A stretch of 64,000 bases of DNA from Microbispora rosea (GTDB taxonomy: Bacteria; Actinomycetota; Actinomycetes; Streptosporangiales; Streptosporangiaceae): positions 1-64,000 of the forward strand of contig NZ_FTNI01000007.1 in assembly GCF_900156315.1 (NCBI RefSeq). Reading direction: 5' to 3'. A model generated the notes under the pieces. The model did no database searches. It was not told the origin of the DNA and saw only the letters and a program-made list of their open reading frames with translations. The position numbers and the translations under genes were made by a program. Below are positions 51,485 through 60,153 of this stretch, piece after piece; position 1 is the stretch's first letter, and each line of letters begins with the position of its first letter.

Positions 51485-52605
51485 CGCCGGGGCCGTTCCG
51501 GCTCAGGCCGTTCCCGGGCGGGCCCTTCATGCGCGGGCCTTTCATGAGCGGGGCGGCCCAGCTCTGCCCGGAACAGGCGCATCACGTTGGCGCCCAGGAT
51601 CTTCTGGATCTCCTCCTCGGAGAAGCCCCGCTTGACCAGCGCGTCGGTCACCAGCGGCAGGCCACGCGGGCCCTCCAGCCCGGGAATGGCGGCGTTCGAG
51701 TCGATCCCGGAGTAGCTGAAGCCCTCGCAGCACGGCGGAGTGAGGTCCTCGTTCACCTCGCGCATGAAGTCGGGGCCGAGGCCCACGTGGTCGATGCCGG
51801 CGACGCCCGCGACGTGCTCGATGTGGTCCACGAGGTGGTCGATCGTGGCCGAGCGGGCGTCCTCGGTGAGGAACGCGGCGAGGAAGTTCACGCAGACGAC
51901 GCCGCCGCCCGCGGCGACGCCTCTGAGCTGCTCGTCGGTGAGGTTCCTGTGGTGGTCGCGCAGGGCGCGGGCGGAGGAGTGGGTCGCGATGACGGGCCGG
52001 GTCGCGATCTCCAGCACGTGCGCGACTCCCGTGGCGCCGAGGTGCGAGATGTCGAAGAGCATGCCGAGCCGCTCCATCTCGCGCAGCGCCTCGACGCCGT
52101 GGCTGGTGAGCCTGGAGCCGGTGCCGTCCTGGCCGCTGCCGTCGGCGAGAGCCGTACGGCCCCAGTGGGCGATCGAGGCGACGCGGACCCCGAGGCGGTG
52201 CAGGGCCGGGATCAGCTCGACGCTCTCGTCGATCCCCGGCATGCTCTCCAGGGCCGGCACGAGGGCGATCCTGCCGAGGGCGAGGGCCTCGTCGATCTGC
52301 CGCCCGTCGTGGCACAGCGCCACCGCGTCGGGGTTGCCCTCGGCCAGCACGTGGGCGCACTCGATCATCCGCAGGGTCTGGCGCAGCGCGCCCTCCGGGC
52401 GGAACTGGCTCTCCACGAACACGGGCAGCACCTGCACGTCGACCCCGCCCTCGACGAGCTGGGGGAGCCACCGCTCGCGGAAGAACGAGGCCCACATCGC
52501 GGGCGGCCGGGCGGAGACGGCCATGAGCAGGTCGTTGTGGGTGTCGGCGACCACGGACCTGACGTGCAGGCTCTGCTGGTCAACGGGCATGGTGTCGACG
52601 GGCAC
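51481..52605 (-). CDS. M19-family membrane-dipeptidase-like enzyme
   Basis: A 374-aa zinc dipeptidase of the renal-dipeptidase family, without a signal peptide: VVADTHNDLL (His-x-Asp), LESMPG (bridging Glu region), DISHLGATGVAHVLE, PVIATHSSARAL and HVGLGPDFM are the expected metal and substrate motifs. The C-terminus is an Arg/Pro/Glu-rich repeat (PAHE/ARER). These enzymes cleave dipeptides, often with a D-residue at the C-terminus. First gene of the M19-M20-GNAT operon; GTG start with GGAAGG upstream. Confidence 0.9.
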   Translation of the reverse strand: MPVDTMPVDQQSLHVRSVVADTHNDLLMAVSARPPAMWASFFRERWLPQLVEGGVDVQVLPVFVESQFRPEGALRQTLRMIECAHVLAEGNPDAVALCHDGRQIDEALALGRIALVPALESMPGIDESVELIPALHRLGVRVASIAHWGRTALADGSGQDGTGSRLTSHGVEALREMERLGMLFDISHLGATGVAHVLEIATRPVIATHSSARALRDHHRNLTDEQLRGVAAGGGVVCVNFLAAFLTEDARSATIDHLVDHIEHVAGVAGIDHVGLGPDFMREVNEDLTPPCCEGFSYSGIDSNAAIPGLEGPRGLPLVTDALVKRGFSEEEIQKILGANVMRLFRAELGRPAHERPAHEGPARERPEPERPRR

Positions 52606-52688
52606 GCTGGGGATCCTTCCTGACGGCGGGGTCAATGGGGACGTTACTCTTCCCGGGTCGTTCCGCCAGCAGGCTGTAGTGTGCGCGG

Positions 52689-53540
52689 GTGGAATCGATC
52701 TCCTGCACCCTCGCCGAGGTGGTCGAGTGCCTGGAGGCGCTGTACGACCCCTCGTGGGCCGAGTCCTGGGACGCGGTGGGCCTCGTCTGCGGCGACCCGG
52801 AGCAGGCCGCACGGAAGGTCCTGTTCGCGGTCGACCCGGTCGCCGTGGTCGTGGACGAGGCACTCGGCTGGGGGGCCGACCTCGTCGTGACCCACCACCC
52901 GCTCTATCTGCGCGGCACCACGAGCGTCGCCGCCACCACCTTCAAGGGCCGGGTCGTGCACCGGCTCATCCGCGGCGGCGCCGCGCTCTACGCCGCGCAC
53001 ACCAACGCCGACGTCGCCGACCCGGGGGTCTCCGACGCGCTCGCGCGGGCCGTCGGCCTGACCGGGGACCTGCGGCCCCTCCAACCCTCCGCTGCCGACC
53101 CGCGGCGCGGGCTCGGCCGGATCGGGGACCTGCCCGCCCCGATGCCACTGCGGGAGTTCGCGGCGCTGGCCGCCTCGGGCCTGCCCCGTACGGCGGGGCC
53201 GCTGCGGGTCGCGGGGGATCCCGGCAGGCCGGTGCGGACCGTCGCCGTCTGCGGCGGCGCGGGCGACTCCCTGCTGGGCACGGCCAGGGCCGCGGGCGTG
53301 GACGTCTTCCTCACGGCCGATCTGCGGCACCATCCGGCGAGCGAGCACATGGAGGCGGACGGGCCGGCGCTCGTCGACGCCTCCCACTGGGCCACCGAAT
53401 GGCCGTGGCTGGCGGACGCCGCCCGGCGGCTGACGTCAGCGTTGGCGGCCAGGGGCATTACTGTTGAGGCGCGCGTCTCAGACGCCGTCACGGACGCCTG
53501 GACGGCGACGACCACCGACTTGGACCCCCGAGCATCTTGA
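52689..53540 (+). CDS. Nif3-like dinuclear metal centre protein
   Basis: A 283-aa YbgI/Nif3-family protein. WDAVGLVCGD near residue 28, VTHHPLYLRG (metal-binding His pair), AAHTNADVA, and C-terminal VCGGAGDS, TADLRHHPASE, LVDASHWATEW provide the conserved ligands. The family forms hexameric rings with two metals; the reaction remains unsettled. The next two genes match Rv2229c and Rv2228c, a conserved actinobacterial set. Confidence 0.93.
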   Translation: MESISCTLAEVVECLEALYDPSWAESWDAVGLVCGDPEQAARKVLFAVDPVAVVVDEALGWGADLVVTHHPLYLRGTTSVAATTFKGRVVHRLIRGGAALYAAHTNADVADPGVSDALARAVGLTGDLRPLQPSAADPRRGLGRIGDLPAPMPLREFAALAASGLPRTAGPLRVAGDPGRPVRTVAVCGGAGDSLLGTARAAGVDVFLTADLRHHPASEHMEADGPALVDASHWATEWPWLADAARRLTSALAARGITVEARVSDAVTDAWTATTTDLDPRAS

Positions 53541-53550
53541 GGGATTTGGG

Positions 53551-54291
53551 ATGAAGGCCGCACCTGAAGCACAGAAGCGTCTGCTCGATCTCGCTGAGCT
53601 CGACACCGGGCTCGACCGGTTGCGGCACCGCCGGCGCAGCCTGCCGGAGCTCGCCGAGATCGACGAGCTGTCCAAGAGGCTGGCCCAGGTCTCCACGCAG
53701 ATCATCGCCGCCGAGACCGAGGCCGGCGACCTCGCCCGCGACCAGGCCAAGGCCGAGTCGGACGTGGACGCCGTACGCGTCCGGGTCGAGCGCGACCAGA
53801 AGCGCCTCGACTCCGGGCAGGTCTCCTCGCCCAAGGATCTGGCGAGCCTCCAGTCCGAGCTCGTCTCGCTGCGGCGCAGGCAGTCGGACCTGGAGGAAGT
53901 CGTGCTGGAGATCATGGAGCGCCGGGAGGCGGCCGACGCCCGGGTCACCACGCTCAAGGCAGAGCGTGAAGAGGTGACCGGCACGCTGCGCGCCGCCGAG
54001 GACCGCAGGGACGCGGCGTTCGCCCAGATCGACAAGGAGTCCGGCGAGCTGACCTCCGGCCGGTCCGCGATCACCGCCGACGTTCCCGCCGACCTGCTCG
54101 GGCTGTACGAGAAGATGCGCGAGCAGAGCGGCGTCGGCGCCGCCATGCTGCACGGCGGCCGCTGCCTCGGCTGCCGCACGAGCCTGTCGATCGCCGACCT
54201 CAACCGGATCCGGGCCGCCGCGCACGACGAGGTGGTCCGCTGCGAGGAGTGCCGCCGGATCCTGGTGCGTACGGCCGAGTCCGGTCTGTGA
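53551..54291 (+). CDS. Coiled-coil zinc-ribbon protein (Rv2229c-like)
   Basis: A 246-aa protein. Residues 10-175 form long antiparallel coiled-coil helices. The C-terminus has a C4 zinc ribbon: CLGC and CEEC about 30 residues apart. GAGGGA before the ATG fixes the start. It lies 10 bp after the Nif3 gene and overlaps the RNase H gene by GTGA. The family (CT398-like) is conserved, possibly nucleic-acid- or secretion-related; not established. Confidence 0.9.
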   Translation: MKAAPEAQKRLLDLAELDTGLDRLRHRRRSLPELAEIDELSKRLAQVSTQIIAAETEAGDLARDQAKAESDVDAVRVRVERDQKRLDSGQVSSPKDLASLQSELVSLRRRQSDLEEVVLEIMERREAADARVTTLKAEREEVTGTLRAAEDRRDAAFAQIDKESGELTSGRSAITADVPADLLGLYEKMREQSGVGAAMLHGGRCLGCRTSLSIADLNRIRAAAHDEVVRCEECRRILVRTAESGL

Positions 54292-55625
54292 CGGTCGCGA
54301 TGGGTGCCACGGGGGGCTTCATCGTCGAGGCCGACGGCGGGTCGCGGGGCAACCCGGGCCCGGCCGGGTACGGCGCGGTGGTCAAGGACGACGCCGGGCG
54401 GGTGCTCGCCGAGGCGGCCGAGTCGATCGGCACCGCGACCAACAACGTGGCCGAATACCGCGGCCTGATCGCCGGGCTCCGGGCGCTGCTCGCGCTCGGC
54501 GCCGAGGGCGGGCAGGTCGAGGTGCGGATGGACTCCAAGCTGGTCATCGAGCAGATGGCCGGCCGGTGGAAGGTCAAGCACGAGGGCCTGCGGCCGCTCG
54601 CCCTGGAGGCGGCGGGCCTGGCCCGGCGGTTCCGGGTCACCTGGACGTGGATTCCGCGCGAGCGCAACAGCCACGCCGACCGGCTCGCCAACGAGGCGAT
54701 GGACGCGGCGGCCCGCGGGGAGACCTGGCAGGCGAGCGAGATCACCTCGGCGCCGGAGTCCGCCCCGGTCGTCGAGCCCGGCGCCGAGCCGCCCAACACC
54801 GACGCGCCCACGCTGTTCGACGAGCCCTCCGCCGCCCCTGCTCCGGCCGCCCCTGCTCCTGTGGGCTCGGCTCCGGCCGCCGCCGACGGGCGCTCGGGGA
54901 CTTCCGGCGCGCCCGGTGTGCGGACCGCCGACGGGGACGCGGGCACGGCGGCCGGAACCGCCACGTCCCACGACAGGCGCGGGCACGGATGGATGCCGCG
55001 GGCCACCCGTGTCGCCACGTCGCTGCTCCTGCTCAGGCACGGGCAGACGCCGCTGTCGGTGGAGAAGCGGTTCTCCGGGCTGGGCGACCCGTCGCTCACC
55101 CCCACCGGCCTCGCGCAGGCCGAGGCCGCCGCCCTGCGCCTGTCGCGGCAGCCGTACGAGGTCGAGGTGATCGTCGCCTCCCCGCTCGCGCGCGCCCGGC
55201 AGACGGCGGAGGCGGTCGCCGCCCGGACGGGCCTGACGGTGCTGGTCGACGACGACCTCCGCGAGACCGACTTCGGCGACTGGGAGGGGCACACGTTCGC
55301 GGAGATCCAGCAGCGCTGGCCCCGCGAACTGGCGGCCTGGCTGGCCGACCCCGACACGGCGCCGCCCGGCGGGGAGAGCTTCGCGTCGACCGCCCGGAGG
55401 GTCGAGCAGGCGAGGGACCGCATCGTGAAGGCCCACGAAGGCCGCAGCGTCGTCGTGGTCTCCCACGTGACCCCGATCAAGATGCTGGTCCGCTTCGCGC
55501 TGGGCGCTCCGCCGGAGGCCCTCTATCGGATGCACCTCGACCTGGCCTGCCTGTCGGCGATCGACTACTACGCCGACGGGCCCGCCGTCGTACGGGCGCT
55601 CAACGACACCGCCCACCTCTCCTGA
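54288..55625 (+). CDS. Bifunctional RNase H / CobC-like acid phosphatase
   Basis: A 445-aa fusion like mycobacterial Rv2228c. The N-terminal RNase HI domain has VEADGGSRGNPGPAGYG (first Asp), NNVAEYRGLIAGL (Glu), MDSKLV (Asp) and NSHADRLANEA (last Asp). An Ala/Pro-rich linker (about 145-235) joins it to a histidine phosphatase domain with LLRHGQTPLS, the Arg in SPLARARQT, ETDFGDWEG and VVSHVTPIK. It would cleave RNA in hybrids and dephosphorylate alpha-ribazole phosphate or another substrate. GTG start inside the previous stop. Confidence 0.93.
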   Translation: MTVAMGATGGFIVEADGGSRGNPGPAGYGAVVKDDAGRVLAEAAESIGTATNNVAEYRGLIAGLRALLALGAEGGQVEVRMDSKLVIEQMAGRWKVKHEGLRPLALEAAGLARRFRVTWTWIPRERNSHADRLANEAMDAAARGETWQASEITSAPESAPVVEPGAEPPNTDAPTLFDEPSAAPAPAAPAPVGSAPAAADGRSGTSGAPGVRTADGDAGTAAGTATSHDRRGHGWMPRATRVATSLLLLRHGQTPLSVEKRFSGLGDPSLTPTGLAQAEAAALRLSRQPYEVEVIVASPLARARQTAEAVAARTGLTVLVDDDLRETDFGDWEGHTFAEIQQRWPRELAAWLADPDTAPPGGESFASTARRVEQARDRIVKAHEGRSVVVVSHVTPIKMLVRFALGAPPEALYRMHLDLACLSAIDYYADGPAVVRALNDTAHLS

Positions 55626-55753
55626 CGCCGTCCCTCCCAGGGGACGAACCGCCGCGGGATCGCACGCGCAGCCGTGCCCCCGCGGCGTCGGCGTTTTCCG
55701 GCCCGGACGAGGCGTCGCCGTACGCCGGGGTGCTTGTACCCGTCAGTTGAGAG

Positions 55754-55785
55754 TTTCACCGTGAAAACCTGGTGGTCTGCCAGAC
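55754..55785. promoter_or_regulatory. Two palindromes upstream of the Ere-like gene
   Basis: TTTCACCGTGAAA (55754-55766) and GTCTGCCAGAC (55775-55785), both symmetrical around a single base, lie 40-70 bp before the start codon. Confidence 0.45.
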
Positions 55786-55790
55786 AAGTC

Positions 55791-55800
55791 TCCACGTGGA
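55791..55800. promoter_or_regulatory. Palindrome TCCACGTGGA
   Basis: A perfect 10-bp palindrome, third in a series of four before the Ere-like gene. Confidence 0.4.
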
Positions 55801-55802
55801 AG

Positions 55803-55820
55803 TTCAACGATACCGTTGAA
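55803..55820. promoter_or_regulatory. Operator-like inverted repeat TTCAACGATACCGTTGAA
   Basis: Perfect 7-bp arms with a 4-bp spacer ending 3 bp before the start codon. A second inverted repeat, ATACC-N6-GGTAT, overlaps it at 55810-55825 and covers the ATG. Binding here would block translation start or transcription. Confidence 0.5.
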
Positions 55821-55823
55821 GGT

Positions 55824-57026
55824 ATGGATATCGGCATCAAGGACGCCGTCCAGGCCGTCGAGGCCGCCTCCGTCATGAGGCTGCTCCGGGGCCGGCCACG
55901 GCTGCTCGCCCTGGGCGAGCCCACCCATGGCGAAGACCTCCTGCTCGACGTGCGCAACGCGCTCTTCCGGCGGCTCGTCGAGCAGGAGGGCTACCGGACG
56001 ATCGGCATCGAGAGCGACTGCCTGATGGGCCTGGTCGTGGACGACTACGTCACCTCGGGCACGGGCAGCCTCGACGAGGTCATGAAACGCGGCTTCAGCC
56101 ACGGATGGGGCGCGTCCGCGGCCAACCGCAAGCTCGTGCGCTGGATGCGCGCGTACAACGAGGGACGCCCCGCGTCCGAGCAGGTGCGCTTCGCCGGTCT
56201 CGACGGCCCGCTGGAGATCAGCCACGCCGCGAGCCCCCGGCAGGCACTGACCGCCCTCCACGGCTACCTCGCGGCCGGGGTGGACGCGGACCTGCTTCCC
56301 TGCGACGCGGAGACGCTCGACCGCCTGCTCGGCGCAGACGACCGCTGGGCCAATCCCGCCACGATGATGGACCCGTCCCAGTCCGTGGGGCGGTCGGCCG
56401 AGGCCAGGCAGCTCCTGCTGCTCGCCGACGACCTCGTGGCGCTGCTCGAGGCGGAGACGCCGCAGCTGATCGCGGGCTCCTCGCGGGACGGCTGGGACCG
56501 GGCCCGCCTGTACGGGCGTGCCGCCACCGGCCTGCTCCGCTATCACCAGTGGATGGCCGACACCTCACCGGGCCGCATGCCGCGGCTGCTGGGCCTGCGG
56601 AGTTCGATGATCGCCGCCAATATCCTCGCCGTCGCCGAGCGGGGCCCGGCGCTGCTCCACGGCCACAACGCGCATTTCCAGCGGGACAAGAGCACGATGC
56701 GGATGGGCGACGTCCCGTTCGAGTGGTGGAGCTCCGGCGCGATCGTGCGCGCGCAGGTGGGTGAGGAATTCGCCTTCCTGGCCACGGCCCTCGGCACGAT
56801 CCGGCACCGGGGAGTGGACGCCCCGCCCCCGGACACCCTCGAAGGGCTCCTCTACGCGCTCCCCGAGGACCGCCACGTCGTCGATGCCCGCCGCCTGGCC
56901 GCCGTCCTCGGCGACGCCCGGCCCGCCCTCCGGGTGTCCCCCTGGTTCGGGTACGCCCCGCTGGACCCGGCGCACCTCGCCGCGTACGACGGGATCGTGT
57001 TCGTCAAGGACGTCACACCGAGCTAG
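55824..57026 (+). CDS. Erythromycin-esterase-family protein
   Basis: A 400-aa protein of the Ere/succinoglycan-biosynthesis fold. LGEPTHGEDLLLDVRN near residue 31 holds the active-site Glu/His of the family, IESDCLMGL follows, and HGHNAHFQRDK near 282 is the second conserved His motif. EreA/EreB open macrolide lactones; many actinobacterial members have unknown substrates, so resistance is a possibility only. Start: the ATG in GGTATGG; the ribosome site is weak. It ends 4 bp inside the convergent kinase gene. Confidence 0.88.
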   Translation: MDIGIKDAVQAVEAASVMRLLRGRPRLLALGEPTHGEDLLLDVRNALFRRLVEQEGYRTIGIESDCLMGLVVDDYVTSGTGSLDEVMKRGFSHGWGASAANRKLVRWMRAYNEGRPASEQVRFAGLDGPLEISHAASPRQALTALHGYLAAGVDADLLPCDAETLDRLLGADDRWANPATMMDPSQSVGRSAEARQLLLLADDLVALLEAETPQLIAGSSRDGWDRARLYGRAATGLLRYHQWMADTSPGRMPRLLGLRSSMIAANILAVAERGPALLHGHNAHFQRDKSTMRMGDVPFEWWSSGAIVRAQVGEEFAFLATALGTIRHRGVDAPPPDTLEGLLYALPEDRHVVDARRLAAVLGDARPALRVSPWFGYAPLDPAHLAAYDGIVFVKDVTPS

Positions 57027-58567
57027 GTCGTGTGGTGAGGAAGCCCCTCGCGGGGCAGGACGACGCGGAAGGCCGCCCCGGCGCCGGGCCGCGTCCGCAG
57101 CTCCACCCGGCCCCCGTGCGCCGTGACGATCGACCGGACGATGGCCAGCCCCAGCCCGGCCCCTCCGGCGCCGCTGCGGCTGCGTGAGCCGTCCACCCGA
57201 TAGAAGCGGTCGAACACCCGGGCGGCCTCCTCCGCGGGCATCCCCGGCCCCTCGTCGGCGATCACGAGGACGCCGTCGTCTCCGGCCGTGCCGACTCCGA
57301 CCCGCACCGGCGTGCCCGGCGGAGTGTGGGCGACGGCGTTGCCCACCAGGTTGGAGACCACCTGCCGCAGCCGCGCCTCGTCCCCGAGCACCGGCGCCTC
57401 GCCCGGCGGCCCGCCGTCCGGCCCGGTCAGTGTGACTTCCCGTCCGGGGTCGAGCGCGCGCAGGTCGTTGTGGGCGTCGGCGGCGAGCGTGCGCAGGTCC
57501 ATGGGCGCGAGGTCCATGGGCAGGGCCTTGTCGCTCTCGTCCAGGCGGGCCAGCAGGAGCAGGTCCTCCACGAGCCGGACCAGGCGTCCCGCCTCGCTCT
57601 CGATCCGATCGAGGGCGAGTCCGGCTTCGGGCAGCCCGCCCATCCGGTGCAGTTCCGCGAACCCCTTGATGCCGAACAGCGGGGTGCGCAACTCGTGACT
57701 GACGTCCGCGACGAAGCGGCGCATCCGTGCCTGCGCCCGTTCCCGCGCGGCGAAGGCCGCCTCCAGCTGGCCGAGCATGACGTTCAGGGCGGCCGCCAGC
57801 CGGCCGACCTCGGTGCGGGGCGCGGCCAGCGCCGGGACGCGCCGGGACAGGTCGCCCCCGGCGATGGCCGCCGCGGTCTCCTCGATCTTCCGCAGTGGCC
57901 GCAAGCCGCGCCGGACGGCGAACCACCCGATGACGGCGAGCGACGTCAGGAGCGCCGCCGCGGTCGCCGCGCAGACCATCGTCAGGCGGCCGACGGTCGA
58001 CCTGACCCCGCCGAGCGACGCCGCCACGACGACGCTGCCCCGGCTCGTCGCGGGGGCCGACCCCGTCGCAGGGGCGGGCCCCGGGACGGCGACGACCCGC
58101 CACCTGCCGTCGGAGCCGGTCGCGTCGAACGGCCGCCCGCCCAGCCGCCCAACCGCGGTGGTGTCGAGCCGGGGCAGCGCCGGGCCCCGATCCCGCGGCC
58201 CGTCCCGCAGCCACCGGTCGCTCTTCTGCTCGACGCCGCCGTCCGCACTCAGATAGGCGACGTACACCTGGTCGATCAGGTCCATGCCGGGCACCGCGGT
58301 GAGCGACTGCGTGCTCAGCCGGTCGGACGGCAAGGCGGTCAGCCGGGCCGGGATCCGCGACAGCACCGCCGCCATCGCCGTGAGCTGCTGGTCCACGCGT
58401 CCTATGAGGTGGGCCCGCAGCGTGGCGACCGCGACCGCGCCGCTGACGGTCAGGCCGGCCGTGAGCAGGGCCATGGTGGTCAGCAGGAGCCGCCCGCGCA
58501 GCGACAGGCCGGTGGCCCACGGGCGCGACCCCGAACGCTCCCGTGTCCCGGACGGCGTCGTGGTCAC
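57023..58567 (-). CDS. Sensor histidine kinase of an OmpR-type system
   Basis: A 514-aa kinase with two membrane helices (about 27-50 and 200-220) around an extracytoplasmic domain of about 150 residues, HAMP (RRGLRPLRKIEETAAAIAGGDLSRRV), HisKA (FVADVSHELRTPLFGIKGFAE) and HATPase (NLVGNAVAHTPPGTPV, DEGPGMP, GGAGLGLAIVRSI). Its start overlaps the regulator's stop (ATGA), so the two form a system of the MtrB/TcrY kind. Confidence 0.93.
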   Translation of the reverse strand: MTTTPSGTRERSGSRPWATGLSLRGRLLLTTMALLTAGLTVSGAVAVATLRAHLIGRVDQQLTAMAAVLSRIPARLTALPSDRLSTQSLTAVPGMDLIDQVYVAYLSADGGVEQKSDRWLRDGPRDRGPALPRLDTTAVGRLGGRPFDATGSDGRWRVVAVPGPAPATGSAPATSRGSVVVAASLGGVRSTVGRLTMVCAATAAALLTSLAVIGWFAVRRGLRPLRKIEETAAAIAGGDLSRRVPALAAPRTEVGRLAAALNVMLGQLEAAFAARERAQARMRRFVADVSHELRTPLFGIKGFAELHRMGGLPEAGLALDRIESEAGRLVRLVEDLLLLARLDESDKALPMDLAPMDLRTLAADAHNDLRALDPGREVTLTGPDGGPPGEAPVLGDEARLRQVVSNLVGNAVAHTPPGTPVRVGVGTAGDDGVLVIADEGPGMPAEEAARVFDRFYRVDGSRSRSGAGGAGLGLAIVRSIVTAHGGRVELRTRPGAGAAFRVVLPREGLPHHTT

Positions 58568-59274
58568 GGCCGCGGCCCGCGCAGGACGTAGCCCACGCCG
58601 TGCATGGTGTGGATGAGCTTGGGCCCGGACGTGTCGATCTTGCGGCGCACGTAGCTCACGTACGTGTCCACGATGCTGGAGTCGCCGGCGAAGTCGTACC
58701 GCCAGACGTGCTCCAGGATCTGGGCCTTGGACACCACCCTCCCCGCGTTGAGCACCAGGTAGTGGAGCAGCCGGAACTCGGTCGGCGACAGCTGTACGGG
58801 GACGCCCGCCCGGATCACCTGATGGCCTTCCGGGTCGACTTCGAGGTCGGCCACCCGCAGCGTGCGGTCCTCGGGGGCGGCCCTGGCCCGCCTGAGCACG
58901 GCCTCGATCCGGGCGAGCAGTTCCTCCAGGTCGAACGGCTTGGTGACGTAGTCGTCGCCGCCCAGACGCAGACCGTTGATCTTGTCCTGCGTGGTGTCGC
59001 GCGCGGTCAGGAACAGCACCGGCACCTGACCGGGACGGCCGCCGGACAGCGGGCGGGGAAGCTCCCGGAGACGGCGGACGACCTCGAAGCCATCCATTCC
59101 GGGCAGCATGACGTCGAGGAGCACGAGGTCCGGCGGCGTGGTCCGGGCGTTCTCCAGGGCCTGCGCCCCGGTCGCGGCCGAGGTCACCGCGTATCCCGCG
59201 AAGCGCAGTGTGGCCGCCAGCAGTTCCCGCACCACGGGTTCGTCGTCGACCACCAGCAGGTGCCGCCCCTCCAC
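58564..59274 (-). CDS. OmpR/PhoB-family response regulator
   Basis: A 236-aa regulator from GTG 59274, chosen because GGGAGG lies just upstream. The alternative GTG 59313 adds 13 residues. Receiver: VDDE pocket, phospho-acceptor in LVLLDVMLPGMDG, Lys in VTKPF. The C-terminal winged helix has LSPTEFRLLHYLVLNAGRVVSK and DTYVSYVRRKID. Paired with the kinase downstream and preceded by an ABC transporter on the same strand. Confidence 0.93.
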   Translation of the reverse strand: MEGRHLLVVDDEPVVRELLAATLRFAGYAVTSAATGAQALENARTTPPDLVLLDVMLPGMDGFEVVRRLRELPRPLSGGRPGQVPVLFLTARDTTQDKINGLRLGGDDYVTKPFDLEELLARIEAVLRRARAAPEDRTLRVADLEVDPEGHQVIRAGVPVQLSPTEFRLLHYLVLNAGRVVSKAQILEHVWRYDFAGDSSIVDTYVSYVRRKIDTSGPKLIHTMHGVGYVLRGPRP

Positions 59275-59379
59275 CCGGGCCTCCCTTCTGCCGATCACCG
59301 GAAGATTAGGCACGCGGTGTTAAGCCCGCCGTACAGGACGGCGTGCGACGAGCTCCCGCACGCGGCCGGCGGTCTCACG

Positions 59380-60153
59380 TCACGCGTCCCGCCGGCGGAA
59401 GACGGCGACGGCGGCGCAGAGCAGGACGAGCACGGTGGCGGCGAGCACGCCGGCGCCTGCGAGCGGCGCGAGCAGCTCGGTGCCGGGATGGACCACGAAG
59501 ATCCGGGCGCCCGCCGCGCTCGGCCACCAGGTGACGATCCACTCGGCCACCGGCTTCGGGAACAGACTCGCCGTGCCGGGCAGGATCAGAAGGAACGTCC
59601 CGAGCGAGACGGCCCCCGCCGACCTGCGCAGCAGGAACCCGAGCGCCATCCCGTAGAGCCCGATCAGGCCGGTGAACAGGCCCGCGCCCAGCAGCGCCCC
59701 GGGCACTCCGGGATCATCGAGCCCCGCACTCGGCACGCCCCGCGCCGCCAGAGCCGCCTGGCTGAGCGTGAACGACAGGAGCGCCAGCGGCGGCCCGGCG
59801 AGGAGCGTGGTCAGCGCGACGACGGCCCCCTTGCCGAGGAGGAGCAGCCCGCGTCCCGGCACGGCGGTGATGCTGACCGGCATCGTTCCCGCGGCGTACT
59901 CGCTGGTCACGGCCAGCACGCCGACCGCGCTCACGAGCACCCCCACCAGCACGAGAGCGCGGAAGGCCGTCTCGGTGGGGTCGAAGGCCGCCCGGTCGGC
60001 GGCCGACGCGTTGAAGTACTCGCGTGCGGCCGCCGTGCCGAACAGGTAGCCGTACGAACCGGCAGTGACCACGGCCCCGGCCAGGCAGCCGAGCATGGCC
60101 CGGACGCTGCGGAACTTCACCCACTCCGAGCGCAGCACGCCGTACGCATTCAT
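59380..60153 (-). CDS. ABC-2-type permease
   Basis: A 257-aa membrane protein with six helices, starting MNAYGVLRSEWVKFRSVRAML, typical for ABC-2 permeases of small peptide or antibiotic exporters. It overlaps the ATPase stop by ATGA. A small hairpin (CGCCGT/ACGGCG, 59327-59343) lies between it and the regulator. Confidence 0.9.
   Translation of the reverse strand: MNAYGVLRSEWVKFRSVRAMLGCLAGAVVTAGSYGYLFGTAAAREYFNASAADRAAFDPTETAFRALVLVGVLVSAVGVLAVTSEYAAGTMPVSITAVPGRGLLLLGKGAVVALTTLLAGPPLALLSFTLSQAALAARGVPSAGLDDPGVPGALLGAGLFTGLIGLYGMALGFLLRRSAGAVSLGTFLLILPGTASLFPKPVAEWIVTWWPSAAGARIFVVHPGTELLAPLAGAGVLAATVLVLLCAAVAVFRRRDA

Noticed and set aside
53478-55616. 712-aa open frame on the minus strand
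   Set aside because: Antisense to the zinc-ribbon and RNase H genes, which have clear domains and coupled starts.
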